This document shows positions 10,137-19,052 of a stretch of DNA of 64,000 nt, piece by piece. The notes beneath the pieces are model-generated. The model was given only the letters and a program-made list of their open reading frames with translations. It did not search any database and was not told where the DNA came from. The first letter of the stretch is position 1, and every line of letters starts with the position of its first letter. The DNA is from Nonomuraea corallina (GTDB lineage Bacteria; Actinomycetota; Actinomycetes; Streptosporangiales; Streptosporangiaceae), in NCBI RefSeq assembly GCF_027620315.1, contig NZ_JAPNNL010000008.1:22671-86670 (forward strand), written 5' to 3'. The position numbers and the translations under genes were made by a program.

Positions 10137-10958
10137 CAGGCTGAGCACGCCGAGCAGGTGGGCGACCTCGCGGGCGACGGCGTCCCTGCCGGACCTGACG
10201 TACTTGCGGGGGTCGACCACCCGGGCGTCGCGGGCCAGGTGGTCGCGGACGGCTCCGGTGAACGCCTGGTTCAGGTGGGTGGCGATGTTGATCTTCTTCA
10301 TGCCGTGCCGTACGGCCGCGCGCAGGGTGTCGTCGGGCACCCCCGAGGAGCCGTGCAGGACCAGCGGGACCGGCAGCGCGGCCCGCAGTTCGGCGATGAG
10401 CGCCAGGTCGAGCACCGCCTCCTTGGTGGTCATGGCGTGCGAGGTGCCCACCGCGACGGCCAGCGCGTCCACGCCCGTCGCGGCCACGTAATCGGCCGCC
10501 TCGTGCGGCTTGGTGCGGGCGCCGGGGGCGTGTACGCCGTCCTTGCCGCCCACCTCGCCCAGCTCGGCCTCCACCCAGACGCCGCGCGCGTGGCACCAGG
10601 CGGTCACCTCGGCGGTGGCGGCCACGTTCGCCTCGTCGGGCAGCGCGGAGGCGTCGAACATCACCGAGCCGATCCCGAGCGTCACCGCCTCCTCGACCAG
10701 CGCGCGGTCGGTGGCGTGGTCCAGGTGCACCGCGACCGGCACCGCGGCGGCGCGGGCGACGGCCAGCGAGGCGAGCGCCACCGGTTCCAGCGCGCCGTGG
10801 TAGCGCACGCAGTTCTCGCTGATCTGCAGCACCACGGGCACGCCCGCGGCCTCGGCCCCGGCCACGATGGCGGTGGCGTGCTCCAGCTGGATCACGTTGA
10901 ACGCGCCCACCCCGGCGGGGGACTGGCGGATGACGTCGCCGATGGCGGTGAGCGGCAT
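10131..10958 (-). CDS. class II fructose/tagatose-bisphosphate aldolase (GatY/AgaY/KbaY type)
   Basis: A 275-residue zinc aldolase cleaving a ketose 1,6-bisphosphate to glyceraldehyde 3-phosphate and dihydroxyacetone phosphate. The catalytic and zinc motifs are visible: VAVHLDHATD (about residues 75-84), WVEAELGEVGGKDG (about 131-144), VGTSHAM (about 170) and LVLHGSSGVPDD (about 200). It is the last gene of a four-gene operon with a PfkB kinase, a deacetylase and a SIS isomerase, which argues for tagatose-1,6-bisphosphate as substrate. AAGGAG precedes the ATG and lies right after the kinase stop. Confidence 0.9.
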   Translation of the reverse strand: MPLTAIGDVIRQSPAGVGAFNVIQLEHATAIVAGAEAAGVPVVLQISENCVRYHGALEPVALASLAVARAAAVPVAVHLDHATDRALVEEAVTLGIGSVMFDASALPDEANVAATAEVTAWCHARGVWVEAELGEVGGKDGVHAPGARTKPHEAADYVAATGVDALAVAVGTSHAMTTKEAVLDLALIAELRAALPVPLVLHGSSGVPDDTLRAAVRHGMKKINIATHLNQAFTGAVRDHLARDARVVDPRKYVRSGRDAVAREVAHLLGVLSLA

Positions 10959-10971
10959 GAGGGGGACTCCT

Positions 10972-11874
10972 TCAGACGATCTCGATCAGGGGGTGGACGG
11001 CCTCGTACACGCCCGCGTCGAAGGCGCCGGCGACCGGCGCGGCCACCGCGGCGGCGCCCAGCGCGGCCGCCCGCCGCAGCAGCTCGGGCCAGGCGCAGGG
11101 GGACACCAGGCCGAGCGCCAGCCCGGCCACCAGCGCGTCGCCGGCCCCGGTGGGGTTGCCCTCGACGGCGTACGGCATGCGGGCGCGGTACGTGCCCTCG
11201 CCCGTGACGGCCAGCACCCCGGCCGCGCCCAGCGACACGACCACGGCTCCGGCGCCCTGCTCGCGCAGCGCCTCGGCGCCCTCCTCGGGTTCATCCAGCC
11301 GGACGGCCCTGGCCAGCTCCTCGGCGTTGGGCTTGACGACGGCGGGGCGGCCGCCGGGCGCGTGGCGGAGCGGCTCGCCGTCGGCGTCCACGATCGCGGG
11401 CACGCCCCGCTCGCGGGCGAAGGCGGCCAGGGTGGCGTACGTCGTCGCGGGCAGCCCCTGCGGCAGGCTGCCGGACAGCACGACGGCCCGCGCCTCGCGC
11501 AGCAGCGCCTCGTACGTGCGCAGGAAGTCGGCGAACTCGTCCGCGCCCACCCGCGGCCCCGGCTCGTTGAAGAGCGTGTGCCCGCCGGGCTCGGCGACGA
11601 CCAGCGTGGTGCGGGACTCGCCGGCGACCGGCACCAGCGCGTGCGTCAGGCCGGCGGCCCGCAGGTCCTGCTCCACGGCCCGGCCGGTGGCGCCGCCGGC
11701 CAGGCCGGTGACCAGCACCTCCTCGCCGAGCGCGGCCAGCACCCGGGCCACGTTGACGCCCTTGCCGCCCGCGCGCCGGTGGACGGCGGCGACGCGGTTG
11801 ACCCCGTCCCAGGAGACCGGCGGGGTCTCGTAGGTGACGTCGAGCGCCGTGTTGAGCGTCACGGTGACGATCAT
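10972..11874 (-). CDS. PfkB family sugar-phosphate kinase (tagatose-6-P / 1-phosphofructokinase type)
   Basis: A 300-residue ribokinase-fold kinase. The N-terminal signature GGKGVNVARVLAALG and the C-terminal ATP/catalytic motif NPTGAGDALVAGLALG (Asp general base) are intact, and VVLSGSLPQGLP marks the phosphosugar site. The family covers 1-phosphofructokinase and tagatose-6-phosphate kinase; the operon favours tagatose-6-phosphate. The ATG shares one base with the nagA stop (TGATG), so translation is coupled. The longer frame running to 12951 crosses nagA in another phase and is not real. Confidence 0.88.
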   Translation of the reverse strand: MIVTVTLNTALDVTYETPPVSWDGVNRVAAVHRRAGGKGVNVARVLAALGEEVLVTGLAGGATGRAVEQDLRAAGLTHALVPVAGESRTTLVVAEPGGHTLFNEPGPRVGADEFADFLRTYEALLREARAVVLSGSLPQGLPATTYATLAAFARERGVPAIVDADGEPLRHAPGGRPAVVKPNAEELARAVRLDEPEEGAEALREQGAGAVVVSLGAAGVLAVTGEGTYRARMPYAVEGNPTGAGDALVAGLALGLVSPCAWPELLRRAAALGAAAVAAPVAGAFDAGVYEAVHPLIEIV

Positions 11875-13007
11875 CAGGGCTCCGTGACCCAGTCGCCGCG
11901 TCTCATCACGCCCGCCACCTCCAGGTCGCCGGAGAGCACCACCAGGTCGGCGTGCTTGCCGACGGCGATCGAGCCCACGCGGTCGGCCAGGCCGAGCGCG
12001 CGGGCGGGCGTCAGCGAGGTCGTGGCGGACGCCTCCGGCAGCGACAGGCCCAGCTCCTGCACGGCCCGGCGGAAGGCGACGTCCATGGTGAGGGTGGAGC
12101 CCGCGATGGAGCCGCCCTCGGCCAGCCGCGCCACCCCGTCCAGCACCCGCACCCGCATCGGCCCGAGGAGGTACTCGCCGTCGCTCAGCCCGGTCGCCGA
12201 GATCGAGTCGGTGACCATCGCCACCCGCCCGGCCCCGGCCACCGCGCAGGCCAGCCGGAGCATGGCCGGGTGCACGTGCACGCCGTCGTTGATCAGCTCG
12301 ACCGTCACCCGCTCGTCCTGCAGCAGCGCCGCGATCGGGCCGGGGGCGCGGTGGCCGAGCTGCGGCATCGCGTTGTAGAGGTGGGTGGCGACGGTGGCGC
12401 CCGCCTCGATGCCGGCCAGCGTCCGCTCGTAGCCGGCCTCGCTGTGGCCGAGCGCCGCGATCACGCCCGCGGCGGCCGCGGCCCGGATCACGTCGAGCGC
12501 GCCCGGCAGCTCCGCCGCGATGGTGAGCATCCGCAGGTGCCCGCGCCCCGCCTCGACCAGCCCGGCGAACTCGGCGGGCGACGGCTCGCGGAGCAGCTCG
12601 GGGTCGTGCGCGCCGCAGCGCGCCCTGGCCAGGTACGGGCCTTCGAGGTGGATGCCGGCCAGCAGGCCGTCGTCGCACAGCTCGGCCAGTGACGCGACGG
12701 CCCTGGCCAGCCGTTCGGGGGTGTCGGTGACCAGGCTGGCCATCATCGTGGTGGTGCCGTGGCGCTGGTGCAGCGCCACCGCGTCGCGTGCCCCCTCCTG
12801 CTCGCCGCTGGGGAAGGAGCCGCCCGCTCCGCCGTGGTTGTGCAGGTCGACGAAGCCGGGCACGACGTGCCGGCCGCCCAGGCTGTGGCCGGGCCGGGGG
12901 GCGGCTCCGTGACCGACGTGGGTGATGCGGCCGTCTTCGATGGTCAGCCACCCCTCGTGCACTCCGTCGGGGGTCACGATGCGGGCGTCGGCGAGAGTGA
13001 GGCTCAT
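11874..13007 (-). CDS. nagA: N-acetylglucosamine/galactosamine-6-phosphate deacetylase
   Basis: A 377-residue amidohydrolase that removes acetate from GlcNAc-6-P or GalNAc-6-P. Visible landmarks are PGFVDLHNHGGAGG (about residues 50-63), GIHLEGPYL (metal Glu, about 120), ALGHSEAGY (His), THLYNAMPQ (His), NDGVHVHP and the catalytic Asp in VTDSISATG. Length is normal. Its ATG overlaps the stop of the SIS gene (ATGA) and its stop overlaps the kinase start, so the operon is tightly coupled. GalNAc-6-P is favoured by the kinase and aldolase neighbours, but GlcNAc-6-P cannot be excluded. Confidence 0.92.
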   Translation of the reverse strand: MSLTLADARIVTPDGVHEGWLTIEDGRITHVGHGAAPRPGHSLGGRHVVPGFVDLHNHGGAGGSFPSGEQEGARDAVALHQRHGTTTMMASLVTDTPERLARAVASLAELCDDGLLAGIHLEGPYLARARCGAHDPELLREPSPAEFAGLVEAGRGHLRMLTIAAELPGALDVIRAAAAAGVIAALGHSEAGYERTLAGIEAGATVATHLYNAMPQLGHRAPGPIAALLQDERVTVELINDGVHVHPAMLRLACAVAGAGRVAMVTDSISATGLSDGEYLLGPMRVRVLDGVARLAEGGSIAGSTLTMDVAFRRAVQELGLSLPEASATTSLTPARALGLADRVGSIAVGKHADLVVLSGDLEVAGVMRRGDWVTEP

Positions 13008-13876
13008 GGAGAAAGGATCACAGATCGGGTCAGGTGGAGGGGCTCGTCGGGGTTCAGTCCTCGGGCGAACGCCCTGGCCACCGCCACCCGCTGGGCGCGG
13101 ACCAGCTCGGCCATCGGGTCCAGGCCGCTCTCGACGAACGTGCCGCCGGTCGCCTCCACCTGGGCCCGCAGGCCCTCGGGGGCGGCGCCGAGCATCCAGG
13201 TGACGCGGCCGGGGCCGGCGATGCTGATCGGGCCGTGGCGGTATTCCATCGCCGGGTAGGCCTCGGTCCAGGACCGGGACGCCTCGCGCATCTTCAGCGC
13301 GGCCTCCTGCGCCAGCCCGACGGCCCAGCCGGTGCCGAGGAAGGTGACCTGCTCGGCGCTGATCAGCTCGTCCGGCAGCGGCTCGGCCAGGGCCCGCTCG
13401 GCGTCGGCGACGACCGGCCCGAGGTCCTCGCCGAGGCCGGCGCGGAGCATGGCCAGCTGCGTGGTGGCGAACCGGGTCTGCACGACCGAGCGCTCGTCGG
13501 CGTAGTCGAGCACGATCACCTGGTCGGCGGCGCGCATGATCGGCGTCTCGGGGTCGGCGGTGATGGCCGTGGAGGGGGTGTCCCACCTGGACAGCAGGTC
13601 GAGCACCTCGGTGGTGGTGCCGGAACGGGTCAGCGCGAGCACCCGGTCGTAGCGGCGCCCGGAGGGGGCTTCGGAGGCGGCGAACGCGTCGGTCTCGCCC
13701 TGCCCGGCGCGCTCGCGGAGCGTCGCGTACGCCATGGCGACGAACCATGAGGTGCCGCAGCCGATGACGGCGACCCGCTCGCCGGGGCGGGGGAGCGCGT
13801 GGGCGGGGACGTCCGCGACGGCCCGGCGCCAGCACTCGGGCTGGGAGGCGATCTCGGCTTCGGTATGGGTGGACAC
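13004..13876 (-). CDS. SIS-domain sugar isomerase/deaminase (AgaS/GlmS-C-like)
   Basis: A 290-residue protein with two SIS domains. The first opens with VAVIGCGTSWFVAMAYATL and contains the SRSGTTTE-type loop (LTRSGTTTEVLDLLSRW, about residues 85-101); the second has VTFLGTGWAVGLAQEAALK and the HGP motif EYRHGPISI. The likely reaction is deamination/isomerisation of an amino-sugar 6-phosphate, galactosamine-6-P if the aga pathway assignment holds. GTG 13876 is chosen because GGAGG lies just upstream; a longer frame to 13966 would cross the promoter. It is the first gene of the operon and divergent from a DeoR regulator. Confidence 0.85.
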   Translation of the reverse strand: MSTHTEAEIASQPECWRRAVADVPAHALPRPGERVAVIGCGTSWFVAMAYATLRERAGQGETDAFAASEAPSGRRYDRVLALTRSGTTTEVLDLLSRWDTPSTAITADPETPIMRAADQVIVLDYADERSVVQTRFATTQLAMLRAGLGEDLGPVVADAERALAEPLPDELISAEQVTFLGTGWAVGLAQEAALKMREASRSWTEAYPAMEYRHGPISIAGPGRVTWMLGAAPEGLRAQVEATGGTFVESGLDPMAELVRAQRVAVARAFARGLNPDEPLHLTRSVILSP

Positions 13877-14004
13877 CGCTACCTCCGTAATGCTCGTTTC
13901 TGCATTTTTTATAGCATGAATACGCAAATTTGGGCACCTGTGGCTCCGGGTGCGCGGGTGTGCCACGCTTGCCCCCTTGACGGAGCTCCGAAGGGAGGGT
14001 GATC

Positions 14005-14775
14005 GTGTCCCGATACGACCGGTGGAACGCGATCCTCGAGCTGCTCGCGCGAGAAGGCCGGCTCTCCGTCGAAGACGCGGCCCGCGCGCTCGACGTCTCC
14101 ACCGCCACCATCCGCCGCGACTTCGACCAGCTCGCCCAGCAGCAGATGCTCATGCGCACCCGCGGCGGCGCGGTCGCGCAGAGCGTCAGCTACGACCTGC
14201 CGCTGCGCTACAAGACGGCCAGGCACGCCGACGAGAAGCACCGCATCGCGGCCGCCGCCGCCGAGCTGGTACGGCCCGGCGCCGTGGTCGGGCTCAACGG
14301 CGGCACCACCACCTCCGAGCTGGCCCGCGTGCTGGCCACCCAGGCGACGCTGGAGTCGGGGTTCACGATCGTCACCAACGCGCTCAACATCGCCGCCGAG
14401 CTGGTGGTCCGGCAGCACGTGAAGATCGTGGTGACCGGCGGGGTGGCCAGGCCGCAGTCGTACGAGCTGATCGGGCCGCTCGCCTCGGGCGTGCTGGAGC
14501 GGGTCACGCTCGACGTCGCCTTCCTCGGCGTGGACGGGCTGGACGTGGAGCTGGGCGCCTCGGCGCACCACGAGGGGGAGGCCGACGTCAACCACCTGCT
14601 CATCGGCAGGGCCGCGCACGTCGTGGTCGTGGCGGACTCCTCGAAGCTGGGAAAGCGGGCATTTTCCCGTATTTGCCCCATCGGGGAGATCGACACCCTC
14701 GTCACCGACGAGCGGCTGCCCGAGGCGGAGGCCGCCCGCTTCACCGAGGCGGGAGTGAAGGTGATAACGGCATAA
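14005..14775 (+). CDS. DeoR/GlpR family transcriptional regulator
   Basis: A 256-residue regulator with an N-terminal winged HTH (RLSVEDAARALDVSTATIRR, DFDQL) and a C-terminal sugar-phosphate sensor of the ISOCOT fold (GLNGGTTTSEL, VTNALNIAAEL, GVDGLD, then VVVADSSKLGKRAF). GTG 14005 is preferred to GTG 13999 because AAGGGAGG (13991-13998) then sits 6 nt away. It lies between the divergent amino-sugar operon and glpD, 44 nt upstream of the latter. It may therefore be an AgaR-type repressor, a GlpR-type repressor, or serve both; the sequence does not decide. Confidence 0.88.
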   Translation: MSRYDRWNAILELLAREGRLSVEDAARALDVSTATIRRDFDQLAQQQMLMRTRGGAVAQSVSYDLPLRYKTARHADEKHRIAAAAAELVRPGAVVGLNGGTTTSELARVLATQATLESGFTIVTNALNIAAELVVRQHVKIVVTGGVARPQSYELIGPLASGVLERVTLDVAFLGVDGLDVELGASAHHEGEADVNHLLIGRAAHVVVVADSSKLGKRAFSRICPIGEIDTLVTDERLPEAEAARFTEAGVKVITA

Positions 14776-14819
14776 GCGGGTAAGTATGGACACAAGTCGC
14801 AGAATGCTGGGAGGTGCGG

Positions 14820-16556
14820 ATGACGGTGATGGGCGTGGCCCGGCTGGGCCCCGTCGAGCGGAGCGCGGCGCTGGAGGCGATGGCGGCGCGCGAGCTGGAC
14901 GTGGTCGTGATCGGCGGCGGAGTGGTCGGCGCGGGCACCGCGCTGGACGCAGCCACGCGCGGGCTTGAGGTCGGGCTCGTCGAGGCCCGCGACTTCGCCT
15001 CCGGCACCTCCTCACGCTCGTCCAAACTGATCCACGGCGGCCTGCGCTACCTCGAACAGCTCAACTTCGACCTGGTCCGCGAGGCCCTTCAGGAACGGGC
15101 GCTCCTGCTGCAGCGCATCGCCCCGCACCTGGTCCGGCCGGTGCCCTTCCTGTTCCCGATGACCCACTTCGGGTGGGAACGCCCGTACGTGGGGGCAGGC
15201 GTCATGCTCTACGACACGCTCGGCTTCGCCACCGGGCTGACCAGAGGCGTGCCCGGCCACCGCCACCTGTCCAGGAAACGGGCCCTGCGCCTGGCCCCCG
15301 CTCTGCGGAAGTCCGCCTTCACCGGCGCGGTGCAGTACTGGGACGCCCAGGTCGACGACGCCCGCTACGTGATGACGGCCCTGCGCACAGCCGCCACCTA
15401 CGGCGCCCACGTGGCGCCCCGCGCCCAGGCGGTCGGGTTCCTGCGCGAAGGGGAGCGGGTCACCGGCGTGCGGGTGCGCGACCTGGAGTCCGGCGACGAA
15501 CTCGACGTGCGCGCGCGACAGGTGGTCAACGCCACCGGCGTGTGGACCGACGACATCCAGGAACTCGTCGGCGGGCGCGGCCAGATCCACGTGCGCGCCT
15601 CCAAGGGCATCCACCTGCTGGTGCCGCGCGACCGGATCCACTCGCTCACCGGGCTCATCCTCCGTACGGAGAAGTCCGTGCTGTTCGTGATCCCGTGGGG
15701 CCGCCACTGGATCATCGGCACCACCGACACCGAGTGGACCCTGGACAAGGCGCACCCCGCCGCGTCCCGGGCCGACATCGACTACCTGCTCGACCACGTC
15801 AACGCGGTGCTGTCGGTGCCGCTGACCAGGGACGACGTCGAAGGCGTGTACGCGGGCCTGCGGCCGCTGCTGTCCGGCGAGTCGGACGAGACGTCCAAGC
15901 TGTCGCGCGAGCACGTGGTCGCGCACCCGGTGCCGGGCCTGGTGATGATCGCCGGCGGCAAGTACACCACCTACCGGGTGATGGCCAAGGACGCCGTCGA
16001 CGCCGTCGCCCACGGACTCGACCAGCGGGTGCCGCCGTCGTGCACGGACCGCATCCCGCTGGCCGGCGCCGAGGGCTACCAGGCGCTGTGGAACTCCCGC
16101 CACCGCATCGCGCACGACTCCGGCCTGCACGTCGCCAGGATCGAGCACCTGCTGCAGCGCTACGGCTCGCTCATCGAGGAGGTGCTGGCGCTGATCGAGG
16201 CCGACCCGGCGCTGGGCGCCCCGCTGCACGGGGCCGACGACTACCTGCGGGCCGAGATCGTCTACGCCGCCACCCACGAGGGCGCCCGCCACCTCAACGA
16301 CGTGCTGAGCAGGCGCACCCACATCTCCATCGAGACCTTCCACCGCGGCCTCGCCGTCGCCCAGGAGGCGGCCGAACTGCTCGCCGGCCCGCTGGGCTGG
16401 GACGACGAGCAGGTCAAGCGCGAGGTCGAGTACTACACCAAGCGCATCGAGGCCGAGCGCCTGTCGCAGGAACAGGACACCGACCAGGACGCCGACGCGA
16501 TCAGGCTCGGCGCCCCCGAGATCGTCCCGGTGGCGATGCCGGAGCCGTCGTCATGA
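14820..16556 (+). CDS. glpD: aerobic glycerol-3-phosphate dehydrogenase
   Basis: A 578-residue FAD enzyme that oxidises glycerol-3-phosphate to dihydroxyacetone phosphate and passes electrons to quinone at the membrane face. The Rossmann FAD motif DVVVIGGGVVGAGTALDAA starts at about residue 25, and the family signature SSRSSKLIHGGLRYLEQ is at about 65. The C-terminal helical cap (AEIVYAATHEGARHLNDVLS, RRTHI) is complete. ATG 14820 has GGGAGG 5 nt upstream. It is probably co-transcribed with the DeoR gene. Its 3' end overlaps the convergent lipoprotein gene by 6 nt. Confidence 0.96.
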   Translation: MTVMGVARLGPVERSAALEAMAARELDVVVIGGGVVGAGTALDAATRGLEVGLVEARDFASGTSSRSSKLIHGGLRYLEQLNFDLVREALQERALLLQRIAPHLVRPVPFLFPMTHFGWERPYVGAGVMLYDTLGFATGLTRGVPGHRHLSRKRALRLAPALRKSAFTGAVQYWDAQVDDARYVMTALRTAATYGAHVAPRAQAVGFLREGERVTGVRVRDLESGDELDVRARQVVNATGVWTDDIQELVGGRGQIHVRASKGIHLLVPRDRIHSLTGLILRTEKSVLFVIPWGRHWIIGTTDTEWTLDKAHPAASRADIDYLLDHVNAVLSVPLTRDDVEGVYAGLRPLLSGESDETSKLSREHVVAHPVPGLVMIAGGKYTTYRVMAKDAVDAVAHGLDQRVPPSCTDRIPLAGAEGYQALWNSRHRIAHDSGLHVARIEHLLQRYGSLIEEVLALIEADPALGAPLHGADDYLRAEIVYAATHEGARHLNDVLSRRTHISIETFHRGLAVAQEAAELLAGPLGWDDEQVKREVEYYTKRIEAERLSQEQDTDQDADAIRLGAPEIVPVAMPEPSS

Positions 16557-18461
16557 GCCGAGCGGGATCCACGCCTGCTTGGCGAGCGTGGCCAGGTCGT
16601 TGACCTGCGCGCCCTCGTACGAGAACGTCCAGATCGACTCGCCGATCACCATCGAGCGCTGGATGCCGGGCTGGTAGGTGTAGTCCTGCTCGGTGCGGCT
16701 CGGGTGCTCGATCGTGCCGGTCCGCGTCACCTCCGAGTCGGTGATCTTCAGTACGGTGGCGCCGGTCTCGAACTTCCCGCCGGCGTGGCTGCTGAGCGGG
16801 ATGACCGCGGTGCCGGTCTTCGGCCAGTAGAGGAACGCGTGCGGGTCCCATTCGGCCTCCGAGCCCGAGTCCTTCTGGAACAGCTGCGACAGCCTGCGCG
16901 GGCTCGCCGGGTCGCTGACGTCGAACAGTGAGACCTGCGTGCCGAGCGTCCTGCCCTCGCCGCTGGCCTCCTGCCCGACGCCGATCAGCCGCCCGTCTCC
17001 CGCCGGGTGCAGGTACGCCGAGTAGCCGGTGATCTTGAGCTCGCCGGTGACCTTCGGGGCCGCCGGGTCGCGCAGGTCGAGCGTGTAGAGCGGGTCCACC
17101 TGCCGGAACGTCACCACGTACCCGACCGGGCCGATGAACCGGACCGAGTAGATCCGCTCGCCCTTGCCCAGCCCGCCGACCTGGCCGGTGGTCTTCATCG
17201 TGGCCGCGTCGAGCACGTGCACGCTGCTGGAACTGGTCCCGCCGTCGGCCGAGCCGAGCGTGGTGGCGACGCGCAGGTGGCCGTCGTGCTCCGACAGCGA
17301 GTACTGGTTGAGCAGCCGTCCCGGCACCTTGCCGGAGGCCGCGTACGAGGGCGCGCCAGGCCCGGACACGTCGAACCGGTGCACCTCGGTCTCCTCGGGC
17401 GGCACGCTGGGGGTCGGCTCGTCCGGTGCGGGCTCGGTCGCCGGGGCCTGCTCGGCGGCCCCCCGCTCGATCGGCCACCACCAGCGCGGGTTGCTCGCCA
17501 CGTACAGGCTTCCGCCGGTGCCGTAGACGATGTCGCCGTCGGCGGCCAGCGCGATCGGGTCCGACCCGGCGGCGGTGACGCCCTGGGCCAGGTCGAGCGT
17601 GTGCAGGGTGAGCAGGGACGTGCCGGTGTAGTCGGCCGGGTGGCTGACCCGCTCGCACGGCACCGAGGTCTTCCTGACCGCCCCCGACGCGTCGGTGACC
17701 TCGATCTCGGGCAGCCAGGCGGTCAGCGGAGCGCCGCGCACCACGGCCTGGTTCACGGCCTTGCGCTCGGCCTCGCTCACGTTCTCCTTGGCCTCGGGGA
17801 AGGCGATGTCCGGCTGGCCCCGGGTGACGAGCCGGACCGTGGAGCCGACCATGCGGGCGTCCACGTGGACGCCCTCGGGCTTGATCGAGCCGATCACCTT
17901 CGGCTCGCCGGCGAGGTCGACGAGCACGTACCGGGTCTCGCCCGGCGGCGCGAAGCCGTCCGCGACCCGGCTGGTCACCATGCCGCCGCCCTGGAGCAGC
18001 ACCAGCGCCCGGTCCCCGGAGACCAGCAGGTCGGCGGGGGCGTAGCCGCGGTCGCCGGTGCCCAGGTCGAGGGAGGCGGTGACCTTCCGGGTGGCGGCGT
18101 CGATGACCCGCAGCACGCCGCCGCCGACCGTGAAGACGCGGTCGCCGTCGGTCTTGACCAGGTCGGGCTCGTCCACGCCGGCCTCGTGCACGTTCGTGGT
18201 CGAGTGGTCGGGGGTCTGCTTGACCGCGCTGTCCCTGGCCGCCGAGGCGTCCTCCATGTACATGATCGGCGCGCCGGCGAAGCCCCACGGGCCCACGTTC
18301 GCGGCCGCCTTCTCGCGCAGCCCGGCCAGCAACTCGTCGCAGCCGCTGTAGGAGACCAGGCGGACCTGCCCGAGCGGGGTGCTGGGCGTGGCGGCGGGGG
18401 GCGCCGAGGTGCAGGCGGCGAGAGCCGTCACGAGGACGGCGGCCACGGTGAGCGTCTTCAT
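16551..18461 (-). CDS. secreted beta-propeller domain lipoprotein
   Basis: A 636-residue exported protein. The N-terminus MKTLTVAAVLVTALAACTS is a lipoprotein signal with the lipobox LAAC, so it should be anchored outside the membrane. The body is the actinobacterial beta-propeller family (Pfam beta_propel type): repeated strands such as VNEAGVDEPDLVKTDGDRVF-like VHEAGVDEPDLVKTDGDRVF and later LSEHDGHLRVATTLG and YSVRFIGPVGYVVTFRQ. A Pro/Glu-rich linker lies at about residues 345-370. No enzymatic motif is visible; a binding or scaffold role is inferred. ATG 18461 is chosen so that the signal peptide begins at the N-terminus. Confidence 0.85.
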   Translation of the reverse strand: MKTLTVAAVLVTALAACTSAPPAATPSTPLGQVRLVSYSGCDELLAGLREKAAANVGPWGFAGAPIMYMEDASAARDSAVKQTPDHSTTNVHEAGVDEPDLVKTDGDRVFTVGGGVLRVIDAATRKVTASLDLGTGDRGYAPADLLVSGDRALVLLQGGGMVTSRVADGFAPPGETRYVLVDLAGEPKVIGSIKPEGVHVDARMVGSTVRLVTRGQPDIAFPEAKENVSEAERKAVNQAVVRGAPLTAWLPEIEVTDASGAVRKTSVPCERVSHPADYTGTSLLTLHTLDLAQGVTAAGSDPIALAADGDIVYGTGGSLYVASNPRWWWPIERGAAEQAPATEPAPDEPTPSVPPEETEVHRFDVSGPGAPSYAASGKVPGRLLNQYSLSEHDGHLRVATTLGSADGGTSSSSVHVLDAATMKTTGQVGGLGKGERIYSVRFIGPVGYVVTFRQVDPLYTLDLRDPAAPKVTGELKITGYSAYLHPAGDGRLIGVGQEASGEGRTLGTQVSLFDVSDPASPRRLSQLFQKDSGSEAEWDPHAFLYWPKTGTAVIPLSSHAGGKFETGATVLKITDSEVTRTGTIEHPSRTEQDYTYQPGIQRSMVIGESIWTFSYEGAQVNDLATLAKQAWIPLGS

Positions 18462-19052
18462 GCCCCCACAACGGATCGCGGGGGTGACCGGTTCAGCCGG
18501 CGATCCCACCGGCCTGGCACCGCCCTGTCACGAAGCCCCATCGAGGCCGATGGGTGCAGTGAGCGCTCTCACCAGAGGGACTCCCCCGCACGTACGACGT
18601 TCACCACTTCTTGGGTAAGTCACATTCCGTACCGATGTGGTACAAAAAATGAATCTTGTCCCCTTGATCGTTCAATGTTATTTTCTGTTGGTCAGACTCC
18701 AGAACTATATGAGTCAGATCTAAGTCTTTCGGATATGAACCGATTTCCGACGGCCACCGCGTCATGCCCCTTGTGGTTTGGAACGTGATGGGGAAATGTG
18801 CTGGCACGTAATGCGGTCTCATATCTCTGCCCGTAGTTGTGCCAATAACACTTCTTCAGACGCTGTTGCCAGGTTACACAAAGCAACCATCTGTGGCAAA
18901 AATTAGATCTTGTTGGTCCTGAAGGCGCAAGTTATGCGCTCTTCGTATCCAGTGACCAACCGCTTCGAGCCCACTTGTCAAATGGTATGCGAGGCGGCGT
19001 ATCGTACGCCTTCCGTCTGATTCTCTTATGATGGTTCGGAGTGTGACGACGC
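18462..19052. other. island boundary: intergenic, lower GC from about 18600
   Basis: The first 140 bp are GC-rich and include a perfect 7-bp hairpin, CCCATCG (18537-18543) with CGATGGG (18548-18554), upstream of the lipoprotein gene. From about 18600 the sequence becomes visibly AT-richer and stays so up to the RHS gene. Apart from one doubtful minus-strand ORF, no gene is recognisable. A TATGAT at 19027-19032 could be a -10 for the RHS gene, without a clear -35. Confidence 0.5.
18601..18822 (-). CDS. doubtful small ORF, possibly a gene remnant
   Basis: A 73-codon frame in the low-GC stretch before the RHS gene. The C-terminal half (from LDLTHIVLESDQQKI to ECDLPKKW) has a mixed polar/aliphatic composition that reads like protein and unlike the Arg/Pro/Ala-rich shadows elsewhere. 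No ribosome site is evident and no family is recognised. It may be the tail of a decayed gene, for example an orphan immunity gene from an older toxin locus; that is a guess from context only. Confidence 0.25.
   Translation of the reverse strand: MRPHYVPAHFPITFQTTRGMTRWPSEIGSYPKDLDLTHIVLESDQQKITLNDQGDKIHFLYHIGTECDLPKKW

Noticed and set aside
13877..14004. Operators for the DeoR regulator between the amino-sugar operon and the DeoR gene
   Set aside because: The gap contains AT-rich stretches and a TATAAA-like box on the minus strand, but no convincing repeat or -35 pairing could be identified by eye.
11874..14159. 761-codon minus-strand ORF with nagA at its end
   Set aside because: The 5' half is the SIS gene read in the wrong phase; the true nagA start is 13007, overlapping the SIS stop.
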